Source: Microbacterium murale (lineage in GTDB: Bacteria; Actinomycetota; Actinomycetes; Actinomycetales; Microbacteriaceae). From it: a stretch of DNA of 64,000 nt. Every line of letters begins with the position of its first letter. Position 1 is the first letter of the stretch. Positions 8,191 to 16,733 of the stretch are shown in pieces. A program made the translations under genes and the position numbers. The notes beneath the pieces were generated by a model. The model made no database searches, was not told the origin of the DNA, and saw only the letters and a program-made list of their open reading frames with translations. The stretch lies in NCBI RefSeq assembly GCF_014635185.1, contig NZ_BMCM01000003.1, positions 1 through 64,000 of the forward strand, in the 5' to 3' direction.

Positions 8191-9168
8191 ATGTCGATTC
8201 AAGAGGTTGAGCTGGTCATCATCGGTTCCGGACCTGCCGGGTACACCGCCGCGGTCTATGCCGCTCGTGCGGGACTCGAGCCGGTCGTGCTCGCGGGCTC
8301 TGTGACTGCGGGTGGCGCTCTGATGACGACGACCGAGGTGGAGAACTTCCCCGGGTTCGTCGACGGTGTGCAGGGCCCCGAACTGATGGAGTCGATGCGT
8401 GCGCAGGCCGAGCGCTTCGGAGCACGCATCCTGCTCGACGACGCCATCCGTGTCGACCTCGACGGCCCGATCAAGATCATCGAGACCGGTGCCGGAGAGA
8501 CGTTCCGCGCCCGCGCCGTCATCCTCACGATGGGGTCCGCCTATCGCAAGCTCGGACTGCCCGAAGAGGACCGGCTGACCGGCCACGGTCTCTCGTGGTG
8601 CGCGACGTGTGATGGGTTCTTCTTCCGCGAGCAGGAGATCGTCGTCGTCGGCGGGGGTGACTCCGCGATGGAGGAAGCTCTGTTCCTGACGCGGTTCGCC
8701 TCGAAGGTCACGGTCGTGCACCGCCGCGAAGAGTTCCGCGCCTCGAAGATCATGGCGCAGCGGGTGCTGGATCACCCGAAGGTCGACGTCGCCTGGAACA
8801 GCGATGTCGCCGCGATCATCGGCGACGAGAAGGTGCACGCGGTCACCCTCCGTGACACTGTCACCGGAGCAGAACGCGAGCTTTCGGCGACCGGCGTCTT
8901 CGTGGCCATCGGGCACGACCCGCGCTCCGAACTCGTGACCGGGATCATCGACACGGATGCCGACGGATATGTGCTCGTCGAACACCCCTCGACCCGCACG
9001 AACCTTCCCGGAGTGTTCGCGGCCGGCGACCTCGTCGATCACACCTACCGGCAGGCCATCACCGCTGCGGGCACCGGATGCGCCGCCGCGCAGGACGCCC
9101 AGCACTACCTGTCCGCTCTCGACGAGAGCACCACGATCGACCTCAAGACCGAGGAAGTGTTCGCATGA
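8191..9168 (+). CDS. trxB: Thioredoxin reductase
   Basis: The 325-residue protein shows the complete bacterial NADPH thioredoxin-disulfide reductase layout: FAD motif [19 protein letters not shown], redox-active CATCDG (about residues 135-140), NADPH motif [18 protein letters not shown], and C-terminal FAD motif [10 protein letters not shown]. It would supply reduced thioredoxin for arsenate reduction. The ATG at 8191 fits a near-leaderless transcript with a possible -10 just upstream. Its stop overlaps the thioredoxin start by ATGA. An ars-linked copy is probably an extra one beside a housekeeping trxB. Confidence 0.93.
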   Translation: MSIQEVELVIIGSGPAGYTAAVYAARAGLEPVVLAGSVTAGGALMTTTEVENFPGFVDGVQGPELMESMRAQAERFGARILLDDAIRVDLDGPIKIIETGAGETFRARAVILTMGSAYRKLGLPEEDRLTGHGLSWCATCDGFFFREQEIVVVGGGDSAMEEALFLTRFASKVTVVHRREEFRASKIMAQRVLDHPKVDVAWNSDVAAIIGDEKVHAVTLRDTVTGAERELSATGVFVAIGHDPRSELVTGIIDTDADGYVLVEHPSTRTNLPGVFAAGDLVDHTYRQAITAAGTGCAAAQDAQHYLSALDESTTIDLKTEEVFA

Positions 9169-9491
9169 GCGCCCCCACGCCTGTCACCGACGCCACGTTC
9201 CAGGCCGAAGTCCTCGATGCGGACCTCCCCGTCGTCGTGGACATCTGGGCCACCTGGTGCGGCCCGTGCAAGCAGATCGCACCTCTGCTGGATCAGCTCG
9301 CAGCCGAGTACGACGGCCGGATCAAGATCGTCAAGCTCGACGCCGACCAGAACCCCGAGACGGTAGTGGCCGCCGGCGTCACCTCTATCCCCACTCTGGG
9401 TTTCTATAAGAACGGTGTCCGCAACGACATCCTCATCGGCGCACACCCGAAGCCTGCCATCGCCGAGAAGATGGAGGCGCTGCTCGCATGA
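9165..9491 (+). CDS. trxA: Thioredoxin
   Basis: The 108-residue protein is a full thioredoxin with the active site WATWCGPCK (about residues 29-37), the buried Asp strand VVVDIW and the cis-proline loop [11 protein letters not shown]. It starts inside the last codons of trxB (ATGA) and its stop overlaps the ACR3 start, so the three are made together. It likely recycles the thioredoxin-dependent ArsC domains encoded downstream. Confidence 0.93.
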   Translation: MSAPTPVTDATFQAEVLDADLPVVVDIWATWCGPCKQIAPLLDQLAAEYDGRIKIVKLDADQNPETVVAAGVTSIPTLGFYKNGVRNDILIGAHPKPAIAEKMEALLA

Positions 9492-10600
9492 GTGCTGCAA
9501 CCGTTCCCGCACCGACGTCGACGACACGACGCCTCTCCGCCCTGGATCGCTGGCTGCCGCTGTGGATCGGGCTCGCCATGGTCGGCGGCATCCTCCTCGG
9601 GCGCTTCGTTCCCGGCGTATCGCCACTGCTCGCGAGCCTCGAAGTCGGCGGGATCTCGATCCCGATCGCCCTCGGCCTGCTGGTCATGATGTACCCGGTC
9701 CTGGCGAAGGTCCGCTACGACAAGGTCGCGGCGGTCACCGGCGACAAGAAGCTGCTCATCTCCTCGCTGGTGCTGAACTGGCTGATCGGCCCCGCGCTGA
9801 TGTTCGCCCTCGCCTGGATGTTCCTGCCCGACCTGCCGGAGTACCGTACCGGCCTCATCATCGTCGGGCTCGCGCGGTGCATCGCGATGGTCGTCATCTG
9901 GAACGACCTCGCCTGCGGCGACCGGGAAGCGGCAGCCGTGCTCGTCGCGATCAATTCGGTGTTCCAGGTCGTGGCATTCTCGCTGCTCGGCTGGTTCTAT
10001 CTCACCGTCCTCCCCGGATGGCTGGGACTGGACACACAGGGGCTGGACTTCTCCGTCGGAGCGATCGCCCTCAACGTGCTCATCTTCCTCGGCATCCCGT
10101 TGCTCGCCGGATTCGCATCCCGCTTCATCGGTGAACGGCGCAAGGGCCGCGACTGGTACGAGGAGAAGTTCCTGCCGAAGATCGGCCCGTGGGCCCTCTA
10201 CGGGCTGCTGTTCACCATCGTGCTGCTGTTCGCCCTGCAGGGCGAACAGGTCACCTCCCGCCCGCTCGACGTCGCCAGGATCGCACTGCCCCTCCTGGTG
10301 TACTTCGCAGTCATGTGGTTCATCGGACTCTTCACCGGCAAGGCCCTCGGCCTCGGCTACGCACGCTCCTCGACACTGGCATTCACCGCGGCCGGCAACA
10401 ACTTCGAGCTCGCCATCGCGGTGGCCATCGGCACGTTCGGCGCAGCTTCGGGTCAAGCCCTGGCAGGCATCGTCGGCCCGCTGATCGAAGTGCCCGTGCT
10501 CGTCGGTCTCGTCTGCGTCTCGCTCTGGGCAGCCAGGCGCTGGTTCCACACCGATCCATACACCGCAGCTCCATACACCGACGTAAGGACGCCATCATGA
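9488..10600 (+). CDS. acr3: Arsenite efflux transporter ACR3
   Basis: The 370-residue protein has about ten membrane helices and ACR3 family hallmarks: the MYPVLAKVRYDKV loop (about residues 66-78) and the conserved TM4 cysteine in LARCIAMVVIWNDLACGDREAAAVLV. ACR3 exports As(OH)3/arsenite using the proton motive force. It overlaps trxA (ATGA) at its start and the ArsR/ArsC fusion at its end, so reduction, sensing and efflux are co-expressed. Confidence 0.94.
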   Translation: MSAATVPAPTSTTRRLSALDRWLPLWIGLAMVGGILLGRFVPGVSPLLASLEVGGISIPIALGLLVMMYPVLAKVRYDKVAAVTGDKKLLISSLVLNWLIGPALMFALAWMFLPDLPEYRTGLIIVGLARCIAMVVIWNDLACGDREAAAVLVAINSVFQVVAFSLLGWFYLTVLPGWLGLDTQGLDFSVGAIALNVLIFLGIPLLAGFASRFIGERRKGRDWYEEKFLPKIGPWALYGLLFTIVLLFALQGEQVTSRPLDVARIALPLLVYFAVMWFIGLFTGKALGLGYARSSTLAFTAAGNNFELAIAVAIGTFGAASGQALAGIVGPLIEVPVLVGLVCVSLWAARRWFHTDPYTAAPYTDVRTPS

Positions 10601-11586
10601 ATGTCACATTGACCGCTGAAGACACCTGCAGTCCCGTCGCCTCGCACGCGATCGGACAGGACGCGGCGTCATCCGTCGCCGCCACATTGAAGGCGCTCTC
10701 TGACCCCCTGCGCCTACGGATGCTCTCCGCGATCGCCTCCGACCCCCGTGGAGAGTCCTGCGTCTGTGATCTCGCCGAACTCGCCGACGTGTCACAGCCG
10801 ACCGTGTCACACCACCTCAAGGTCCTCAAAGACGTCGACGTACTCACGTCCGAGCGACGCGGCACCTGGGTCTGGTACAAGATCAACCCGAACCGCCGCC
10901 GTGCCGTCACCACACTGCTGGACTCATTCGCGCCCGCGACCGTTGCACCCTGGACAGAAGACGCAGCCGACGAGGCACGCCGACCCGACTTCGACGCACG
11001 CGTCACTCACCTCGCCGACGAACTGACCGCAGAGATCCCGGAACTCGACTCAACAACCGTCCTCACCATCGTCCGAGAGTCATACACAGCCCTCGCCCGC
11101 ACCGCGCGGGTGACCTCAGCCCTGATCCCGCTTACCGAGCGTTTCGCCAGGCAGCGGCTGAGCGACCTCACTCGCGACCGCGACACCGCCGTGCCGCAGG
11201 TGCTGTTCGTCTGCGTTGCCAACGCCGGTCGCTCACAACTCGCCGCCGCACTTGTCAACCAGATCGCCGACGGCAAGATCATCGCCCGCTCGGCAGGCTC
11301 CAGTCCCGCCGATGTCATCCACCCACACGTGCGGTCCCTGCTCGCCGAGATCGAAGGCGATGACGCCGCCGAGCGATTCCCGAAGCCCCTGACCGACGAC
11401 GCCGTGAGAGCGGCTGATGTCGTCATCACAATGGGTTGCGGCGATGTCTGCCCGATCATCCCCGGCGTCCGCTACGACGATTGGGCGGTCGGAGACCCAG
11501 CTCTCGCCTCCCTCGAAGGCGTCGAAGCCATCCGCGACGACATCACCGCACGCGTCCGCACCCTTGTCGACAATCTCCTCAACTGA
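10597..11586 (+). CDS. ArsR-ArsC fusion: As(III)-responsive regulator joined to arsenate reductase
   Basis: The 329-residue protein has three parts. Residues about 25-105 are an ArsR winged helix with SCVCDLAELADVSQPTVSHHLKVL carrying the CVC metal site. Residues about 110-195 are a helical linker resembling the three-helix domain found before some ArsC proteins. Residues about 200-329 are an LMW-phosphatase ArsC with VLFVCVANAGRSQLAAALV (CX5R) and the second cysteine pair in MGCGDVCP. The start overlaps the acr3 stop (ATGA). Such a fusion puts sensor and enzyme in one polypeptide; whether it still represses the operon is unknown. Confidence 0.9.
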   Translation: MNVTLTAEDTCSPVASHAIGQDAASSVAATLKALSDPLRLRMLSAIASDPRGESCVCDLAELADVSQPTVSHHLKVLKDVDVLTSERRGTWVWYKINPNRRRAVTTLLDSFAPATVAPWTEDAADEARRPDFDARVTHLADELTAEIPELDSTTVLTIVRESYTALARTARVTSALIPLTERFARQRLSDLTRDRDTAVPQVLFVCVANAGRSQLAAALVNQIADGKIIARSAGSSPADVIHPHVRSLLAEIEGDDAAERFPKPLTDDAVRAADVVITMGCGDVCPIIPGVRYDDWAVGDPALASLEGVEAIRDDITARVRTLVDNLLN

Positions 11587-11611
11587 CCACTTCTCACTAC
11601 CTGGAGTCATT

Positions 11612-12019
11612 ATGACTGACACAACGACCAAGCCTTCTGTCCTCTTCGTCTGCGTGCACAACGCTGGCCGCTCTCAGATGGCCGCGGGATTCCTCCGCGA
11701 CATCGCCGGCGACCGCATCGAGGTGCGCTCCGCCGGATCCATGCCCGCCGATCAGATCAACCCCATCGCCGTCGACGCCATGGCCGAGCTGGGCATCGAC
11801 ATCACCGCCGAAGCCCCGAAGGTGCTCACCACGGAGGCGGTGCAGGCCTCTGATGTCGTCATCACGATGGGCTGCGGTGACGCCTGCCCGTTCTTCCCCG
11901 GGAAGCGTTACGAGGACTGGACGCTCGACGACCCGGCAGGGCAGGGCATCGACTCGGTGCGCCCCATCCGCGACGACATCCGTGGACGCATCGAGCAACT
12001 GGTGAGCGAACTCATCTGA
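11612..12019 (+). CDS. arsC: Arsenate reductase, LMW-phosphatase fold
   Basis: The 135-residue protein has FVCVHNAGRSQMAAGFL (CX5R), a MGCGDACPFFPGKRYEDW segment with the second cysteine pair, and a C-terminal acidic helix. The cysteine pair fits the thioredoxin-coupled class, for which trxA/trxB lie in the same operon. CTGGAG precedes the ATG, 25 bases after the fusion gene. Confidence 0.93.
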   Translation: MTDTTTKPSVLFVCVHNAGRSQMAAGFLRDIAGDRIEVRSAGSMPADQINPIAVDAMAELGIDITAEAPKVLTTEAVQASDVVITMGCGDACPFFPGKRYEDWTLDDPAGQGIDSVRPIRDDIRGRIEQLVSELI

Positions 12020-12042
12020 GGTTCTGCTTTACCCCGCAGCTC

Positions 12043-13026
12043 TTACGCCGCGGTAATCCGACTGGATCTCTCCGGGAGCAATCGGGGGATGAGCCGTACG
12101 AACACGACCATGACGACGAGCTCAACGAGCGTCTGAGTGACGACGACGAGCGGAGCAACGTCAAAAGCCGCAGGAAGTGCCAGGACCAGCGGCAGCACAA
12201 CCAGGGAGTTCCGCGTCGCACCGCTGAACACGATCGTCCGTTTCGCGGGAACATCCAGCCGCGCCGCAGCGCCGGCGATCATGCCGACGGGGACCATGAC
12301 CGCGGCGAAGACCACGTACACGGGCACCACCAGGAGCAGGCGTGCGATCTCCTGCCCGACACCGGCGATCTGGGACGCCACGACGACGGCAAGGGTGAGC
12401 ACCATGAGCGGCACCATCGCTGCCAGCCCTACCCACTCGAGAGAGCGTCCCCTGCGTGTTCGCGCCGCCGCCAGCTGGGTGAAGCCGGCAGCCGCGAGCG
12501 GCAGGACGATGAGCAGGATGAATGCCTCTGCGAACGGTCGCAGATCGATGGCTTGAACGAACTGATCGCCGATGAAGAGCCACAGGTATGCCGGGAGCAG
12601 GAGAATTTGGGCGAGCATCAGCAGCGGCGCTGCGGCGAGTAGCCGTTCTCTGGAGCCGCCGGCCATTCCTGCGAAGACGATGACGTAGTCCACGCATGGC
12701 GTCAGTAGCACGAAGAGCACGCCGATCAGCAGCACCTGATCGTGCGCGACGATACGCGACAGCCCGAACACAACGAGCGGCACCAGCACGAAGTTCACCA
12801 CGAGCAACGTCCCCAGGAACCGCCAGTCGCGAAACGCCTGCCCAAGTCTCGCGAAAGGCACGCCGAGGAAAGTGACGTACAACAGTAACCCCAGCACCGG
12901 ATTGATCGCGGTCTCGACGGGATGCGCAAGGACGGGGAAGAGCAGACCGACCGCTGCACCTGCGGCCAGAGCGGCTAGGTAGAGTCCGACTTGGTGTCGT
13001 TCCATCCACTGCACGCCGGCTCCCAT
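12043..13026 (-). CDS. ACR3/bile acid:sodium symporter superfamily permease (arsenic-resistance type)
   Basis: This roughly 327-residue protein has about ten membrane helices, starting GLYLAALAAGAAVGLLFPVL, and conserved BASS/ACR3 features such as TPCVDYVIVFAGMAGG and FSGATRNSLVVLPLVLALP. It differs clearly from the ACR3 at 9488. Starts are ambiguous: a GTG at 13059, ATGs at 13035 and 13026, or an internal ATG at 13005; I prefer 13026 because GGGAAG lies nine bases upstream. It is divergent from the CmtR-type gene, so a cationic or oxyanion metal substrate is possible. Confidence 0.75.
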   Translation of the reverse strand: MGAGVQWMERHQVGLYLAALAAGAAVGLLFPVLAHPVETAINPVLGLLLYVTFLGVPFARLGQAFRDWRFLGTLLVVNFVLVPLVVFGLSRIVAHDQVLLIGVLFVLLTPCVDYVIVFAGMAGGSRERLLAAAPLLMLAQILLLPAYLWLFIGDQFVQAIDLRPFAEAFILLIVLPLAAAGFTQLAAARTRRGRSLEWVGLAAMVPLMVLTLAVVVASQIAGVGQEIARLLLVVPVYVVFAAVMVPVGMIAGAAARLDVPAKRTIVFSGATRNSLVVLPLVLALPAAFDVAPLVVVTQTLVELVVMVVFVRLIPRLLPERSSRITAA

Positions 13027-13069
13027 ATGTCTCATCTTCCCAGAATGGAAATAGGTCACTGGTCACTGT

Positions 13070-13091
13070 ATAGTCATCGTGTGCTGACTAT
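13070..13091. promoter_or_regulatory. CmtR-type operator and leaderless promoter
   Basis: ATAGTCA (13070-13076) and TGACTAT (13085-13091) form a perfect 7-bp inverted repeat with an 8-base spacer. A -10-like TATAGT (13069-13074) lies six bases before the GTG at 13081. The repressor site thus covers its own promoter and start codon. Confidence 0.6.
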
Positions 13092-13440
13092 TGCTTCCCG
13101 TCTCGATGTGATGAATCGTCTCGGCCGTGCCATGGCCGACCCGACCCGCTCGCGGATCCTGATGTCCCTACTCGAAGGACCGAGCTATCCCGCGGTGCTC
13201 TCTCGTGCACTCGAGCTCTCGCGCTCGAATGTGTCGAACCATCTCACCTGTCTGCGGGATTGCGGCATCGTCGTCGCCGAGCCCGAGGGGCGGCAAACCC
13301 GGTACGAGATCGCAGACCCGCATCTCACGGCCGCGCTCACCGCGTTGGTGGATGTGACGCTTGCTGTCGACGAGAACGCACCGTGTCTCGACTCGGCGTG
13401 CACGGTACCCGGATGCTGCGCGACGGAGGTGCAGGCATGA
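13081..13440 (+). CDS. cmtR: CmtR-like ArsR/SmtB repressor (Cd/Pb sensing)
   Basis: The 119-residue protein closely follows mycobacterial CmtR: LARLGRALADPTR-like MNRLGRAMADPTRSRILMSLL, LSRSNVSNHLTCLRDCGIVVAEPEGRQTRYEIAD, and a cysteine-rich C-terminus (NAPCLDSACTVPGCC). In CmtR, two recognition-helix cysteines (here CLRDC) and a C-terminal cysteine bind Cd(II) or Pb(II). The GTG at 13081 is chosen because the family starts here and the -10 box leaves no room for a leader. Its stop overlaps the cation transporter start. Confidence 0.9.
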   Translation: MLTIASRLDVMNRLGRAMADPTRSRILMSLLEGPSYPAVLSRALELSRSNVSNHLTCLRDCGIVVAEPEGRQTRYEIADPHLTAALTALVDVTLAVDENAPCLDSACTVPGCCATEVQA

Positions 13441-14114
13441 GCGCCGCGTTGACTACGGAACGCCGCGCGACGCTGCATCGCCGGGTCCGGTTCATCGTCG
13501 GATTCACGATCACCTACAACGTGATCGAAGCCATCGTAGCGGTCTGGGCCGGCGTGCTCGCATCGTCGGCCGCGCTTATCGGCTTCGGACTCGACTCCGT
13601 CGTCGAGGTACTCTCGGCCGCCGCGATCGCATGGCAATTCACACGCAAGGACCCCGAGCGATGGGAGAGGGTCACCGTCAAGGCGATCGCCATCGCATTT
13701 TTCGCCCTCGCCGCCTTCGTCACCGTCGATGCAGTCCTGAGCCTGATCCAGGCGGAGGGCCCGGACCACAGCCCGTTCGGACTCGGCATCACTGCACTGA
13801 GCCTGGTGATCATGCCGTTGTTGGCCTGGTACGAGGTCCGTACCGGGCGCGAGCTCGACTCGAACAGCGTGATGGCCGATGCCAAACAGCTCATCCTCTG
13901 CGTCTACCTCTCCGGTGCGGTGTTCATCGGCCTCATACTCAACAGCCTGTTCGGCTGGTGGTGGGCCGATTCCGTCGCCGCGCTCGTCGTCGCGGTTCTC
14001 GCGATCCGCGAGGGCATCGAAGCGTGGCGCGGTGACGTAGAGTCCCCGTTCGAGGTTCTCGAATACCTGGAAGACGACGACGCAGCAGACTACGCAGAGG
14101 AGAAGATCCGATGA
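13437..14114 (+). CDS. Cation transporter, CDF-like
   Basis: The 225-residue protein has five to six membrane helices. It carries the cation diffusion facilitator motif SSAALIGFGLDSVVEVLSAA, matching the HxxxD-like first metal site with variation (GFGLDS), and a second helix pair ending WWWADSVAALVVAVLAIREG, where ADS gives the second Asp. It lacks the C-terminal cytoplasmic metal domain of classical CDF proteins. It is translationally coupled to CmtR (ATGA), so Cd, Pb or Zn efflux is likely. Confidence 0.85.
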   Translation: MSAALTTERRATLHRRVRFIVGFTITYNVIEAIVAVWAGVLASSAALIGFGLDSVVEVLSAAAIAWQFTRKDPERWERVTVKAIAIAFFALAAFVTVDAVLSLIQAEGPDHSPFGLGITALSLVIMPLLAWYEVRTGRELDSNSVMADAKQLILCVYLSGAVFIGLILNSLFGWWWADSVAALVVAVLAIREGIEAWRGDVESPFEVLEYLEDDDAADYAEEKIR

Positions 14115-14434
14115 CACAGGGCCCATTCCGGGACGTCCCGATCGCATGCACACTCCCGACCATCGCGGAAGCCAAGGCACAGGTGGAGAGATGGCAGGCG
14201 TTCGACGCCGACTACGCGCTATCTGCGGAACGCGCCGACTCCGTGCTCGTCATCCACTACGCCAAGGTCGATGACTCGATCAGCCGACTGCGGGAACTCG
14301 TTGAGGTCGAGCGGCGCTGCTGCGCCTTCGTTGAGTGGGGCATCGACGAAGGCCGCGGTGATCTGAGACTCATTGCACGAGGGTCAGTTGAACAACTGGC
14401 GGCGCTCAACGTACCGACACCTCTCACCGCTTGA
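14111..14434 (+). CDS. Small soluble protein in the cmtR operon
   Basis: The 107-residue protein is soluble, with a CC pair in VEVERRCCAFVEWGI (about residues 66-80). It overlaps the cation transporter by ATGA and ends the operon. The adjacent cysteines and context suggest a metal-binding accessory role. I do not recognise a named family with certainty; similar short proteins occur beside mercury and cadmium genes. Confidence 0.65.
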   Translation: MTQGPFRDVPIACTLPTIAEAKAQVERWQAFDADYALSAERADSVLVIHYAKVDDSISRLRELVEVERRCCAFVEWGIDEGRGDLRLIARGSVEQLAALNVPTPLTA

Positions 14435-14436
14435 TC

Positions 14437-14484
14437 GACGCCCGGTCTCGCATTTCTCATGACGCCCGGTCTCGCATCTCTCAT
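14437..14484. repeat. 24-bp tandem direct repeat, two copies
   Basis: The unit GACGCCCGGTCTCGCATTTC plus TCAT is repeated immediately with one base change. It starts two bases after a gene stop. Tandem copies of this kind can be insertion-sequence end remnants or the product of slippage. Confidence 0.8.
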
Positions 14485-14554
14485 GCTGTGCCGGAGCTGG
14501 TCTGGGCGCTGAATCTGTGCTCGTTGCCGAGGCTGCCTGATAGGCGGTCGGCGG

Positions 14555-14737
14555 CTAGGTCGTCGGTGGCGGGAGCAGACCCACCACGCCATGCACAGGG
14601 CACTTAAGAGTGATATGTAGCGTCTCGGATGTGAGGAACTCTGCATCGAGAGGACGTGTGCACTTGGGGCATAGCTGGGGAGGGAAAGCGGCGTCGATCT
14701 CTTCTTCGGTGGGCCCGTAAAACTGATCGCCAGTCAT
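14555..14737 (-). CDS. 60-residue zinc-ribbon-like protein
   Basis: A CPKC motif (residues 23-26) and a later CPVH (residues 46-49) give four possible zinc ligands in a ribbon-like arrangement. The N-terminus (MTGDQFYGPTEEEIDAAFPP) is acidic and non-shadow in composition. Function unknown. Confidence 0.55.
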   Translation of the reverse strand: MTGDQFYGPTEEEIDAAFPPQLCPKCTRPLDAEFLTSETLHITLKCPVHGVVGLLPPPTT

Positions 14738-14845
14738 GCGGACAGCATATGCCGGTAGTCGATGGCGTGATAAAACAGAGTATGAGCGCCTTCGTGAGGC
14801 AAATTGGGACGCCGCCTCGACGGAGCCTGAGGATAGAGCAAAGCA

Positions 14846-15217
14846 GTGACCTTCTACTTAGTTCGTAACGCCGCTGGTGCCCCGATCTGGGCCGCACACA
14901 AAGATGACGAGATGCGCATCTGGGTGTACGTGCAGAACACCGACAGGTTCCACCTCAACCAGGGGCTGTACCGCGACTTCCTCTTCGAGCACGCGAATAG
15001 TTACGAGCCCATCACAGTCGAGGTCGTCCGAAAAGTGATCTGCGACGGGATTGGAAGGCTCGAGACTCGCACTAGCGATCGAATTGTCGAGCGATTCAGA
15101 TCCGATCCTGCAGCCCGAACCGTGGCATCAGTCCTGAACCACAGAGGAATCTTGAACCCGCACACTGAGGGGTGCACGTTCAGCGGCTCCGGAGGTCCGG
15201 AACGTCGCTCGGAATGA
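14846..15217 (+). CDS. Hypothetical protein
   Basis: The 123-residue soluble protein (GTG start, MTFYLVRNAAGAPIWAAHKDDE) has no recognised domain. Codon usage and the balanced amino-acid mix up to about residue 105 look genuine. The end overlaps the convergent HTH gene by 38 bases. Confidence 0.5.
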   Translation: MTFYLVRNAAGAPIWAAHKDDEMRIWVYVQNTDRFHLNQGLYRDFLFEHANSYEPITVEVVRKVICDGIGRLETRTSDRIVERFRSDPAARTVASVLNHRGILNPHTEGCTFSGSGGPERRSE

Positions 15218-15464
15218 GTGCTGACAGCGGCGTCTCGAGAACCTGGGCCAGTGCAAGAAGCGTGCGTAGCGTTGGGTTGGCGGGATTGCCTGGGCGAGAC
15301 TCGCCCTTCTCATACTTTTGATATGTGTATCGGGTCAGTCCGGAACGATACGCGACGTCCTCCTGGCTCAGGCCGGCGCGATCGCGAGCCGAACGGAGCG
15401 AGATAGCGAAACGCTGCGAGTACGCCTTCCATTGCGCCTCGATATCGTCGTTTCGTTGGGCCAC
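15180..15464 (-). CDS. XRE-family helix-turn-helix regulator
   Basis: The 94-residue protein has a Cro/CI-type HTH: LRSARDRAGLSQEDVAYRSGLTRYTYQKYEKGESRPGNPTLRTLLALAQVL. It is a stand-alone DNA-binding protein without an effector domain. It faces the 14846 gene tail to tail. Targets unknown. Confidence 0.82.
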   Translation of the reverse strand: MAQRNDDIEAQWKAYSQRFAISLRSARDRAGLSQEDVAYRSGLTRYTYQKYEKGESRPGNPANPTLRTLLALAQVLETPLSALIPSDVPDLRSR

Positions 15465-15624
15465 TCATTCAGCCTGCTGAACGACGAACCTCGATATGGC
15501 CTAATCCGTATGGCATAATTTCGGAGGCCATACGAAACAATCTTCGCTCGCCGGACACCGTCCGCTACTCCCTGCACGTGTGCTGCCTTCCCGATGCCAG
15601 CCGGTCGCGTCTCGGGATCGGCTT

Positions 15625-16086
15625 ATGTGTGCGACCGCGATTGTGATGGTGGCTGTGAATCCCGACCCCAACCCGATTTGGTGGCGAGGAATCTCGACGC
15701 CTCCGGCAGCTGCGTGGGCGTATGTGTTTGAGGATTTCACCGGCGATGACACGGCGGAGGAATGGGCGCTTGCGGCCGGAATATTCATCGCACAGACTCG
15801 ACGCCGGACTGGGTATGGGCCCACCTTCGCGGAGCTCTTTAGACATTTACTGCCAGATACCTCAGGTCTACCGGCTCCGTTTCCCAGTGAGTTGGACTTC
15901 CTTGAGCGGCGACGAGCGGTCTCTGGATTCCGTGGACACGCAGCGACAGAATGGCGGCGCCGCGGCATGATCAGTTGGGATCGGGAGATCACCCGAAGCC
16001 TTCGTGTCGGGCGCGCCTTCCGGGAGCACTCAAGACGCCGGCAACGTGCACGCGGAACCCATCAGCACGGGATTGCGACCGGTTGA
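15625..16086 (+). CDS. Hypothetical protein
   Basis: About 153 residues from an ATG at 15625 (a later ATG at 15646 is also possible). The sequence has a Trp-rich N-terminal region (NPIWWRG...AWAYVFEDFTGDDTAEEWALAAGIFIAQ) and a basic C-terminus with RFRGHAATEWRRRGMISWDRE-like helices. No family recognised. The upstream 160 bases hold no other gene. Confidence 0.45.
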   Translation: MCATAIVMVAVNPDPNPIWWRGISTPPAAAWAYVFEDFTGDDTAEEWALAAGIFIAQTRRRTGYGPTFAELFRHLLPDTSGLPAPFPSELDFLERRRAVSGFRGHAATEWRRRGMISWDREITRSLRVGRAFREHSRRRQRARGTHQHGIATG

Positions 16087-16267
16087 ACGGCGAGGCCTGA
16101 ACAATTCGCGTAAGGAGGACGGGCGTATGGATGAGGCCAAGCATTGCAGCTGATGGCGTAGAGATAATGGACAGGAAGTCGACCTTTCATCGGAGGGGCG
16201 GGACTACGCCGGCAGGATCGACTCAATCGCAGGCGGCCGAGTACAAACACCGAACAGGGAACAGGGA

Positions 16268-16645
16268 ATGACCGATGATTACCCCGTCGAGATCCGGCGG
16301 ATCGTCGCGCGCATCGAACCCGATTGGCCCCAGATCATCGAAGTTGGCCCAGGGTGGTATTCGCTGCTTGGTCGCCTCGACGAGAAGCTCCGCGTGATAG
16401 CTCCGTCCTACGTCGTTCAGCAGGTAAACGCCAAGTTCGGTTCCCTGAGCTTCTTTGCTCGCGCTTCCAGCGACCCGTACGACTATAACGACGAGCTTCA
16501 CGAAATTATCCGTGCCGCCGAGTGGGAGAGCATCGAGATCTGTGAAGAGTGCGGCGCGCCCGCTCGGACCTATGTGATCAACCTCTGGGTCTGGACTGTC
16601 TGCGAACGCCATGCTCAAGAGAAGCGCGAGACCAAAGGTCACTGA
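16268..16645 (+). CDS. Hypothetical protein with CxxC-type metal site
   Basis: The 125-residue protein has an aromatic-rich N-terminal region (VGPGWYSLLGRLDEKL...KFGSLSFFARAS) and a C-terminal zinc-knuckle-like element: CEECGAPARTYVIN then VCERHAQ, giving Cys, Cys, Cys and His ligands. GGGA lies before the ATG. Similar small proteins appear in phage-related and contact-dependent immunity settings, but no assignment is made. Confidence 0.6.
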   Translation: MTDDYPVEIRRIVARIEPDWPQIIEVGPGWYSLLGRLDEKLRVIAPSYVVQQVNAKFGSLSFFARASSDPYDYNDELHEIIRAAEWESIEICEECGAPARTYVINLWVWTVCERHAQEKRETKGH

Positions 16646-16733
16646 ACGTGCGCCGCGCGGGTCCTCCTCTCCTGAGTGCCGAGCGACCATTCGCCTGATC
16701 TGCGGTCGACACACGGCGAGGCAACGCCGCCCT

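Noticed and set aside
8065-9105. N-terminal extension of arsC to 9105
   Set aside because: It would overlap the whole trxB gene; the arsenate reductase fold starts at MTQPKTVLFI.
9404-10549. A 381-codon minus-strand frame opposite ACR3
   Set aside because: Extremely Glu/Asp/His/Gln-rich shadow of a membrane-protein gene.
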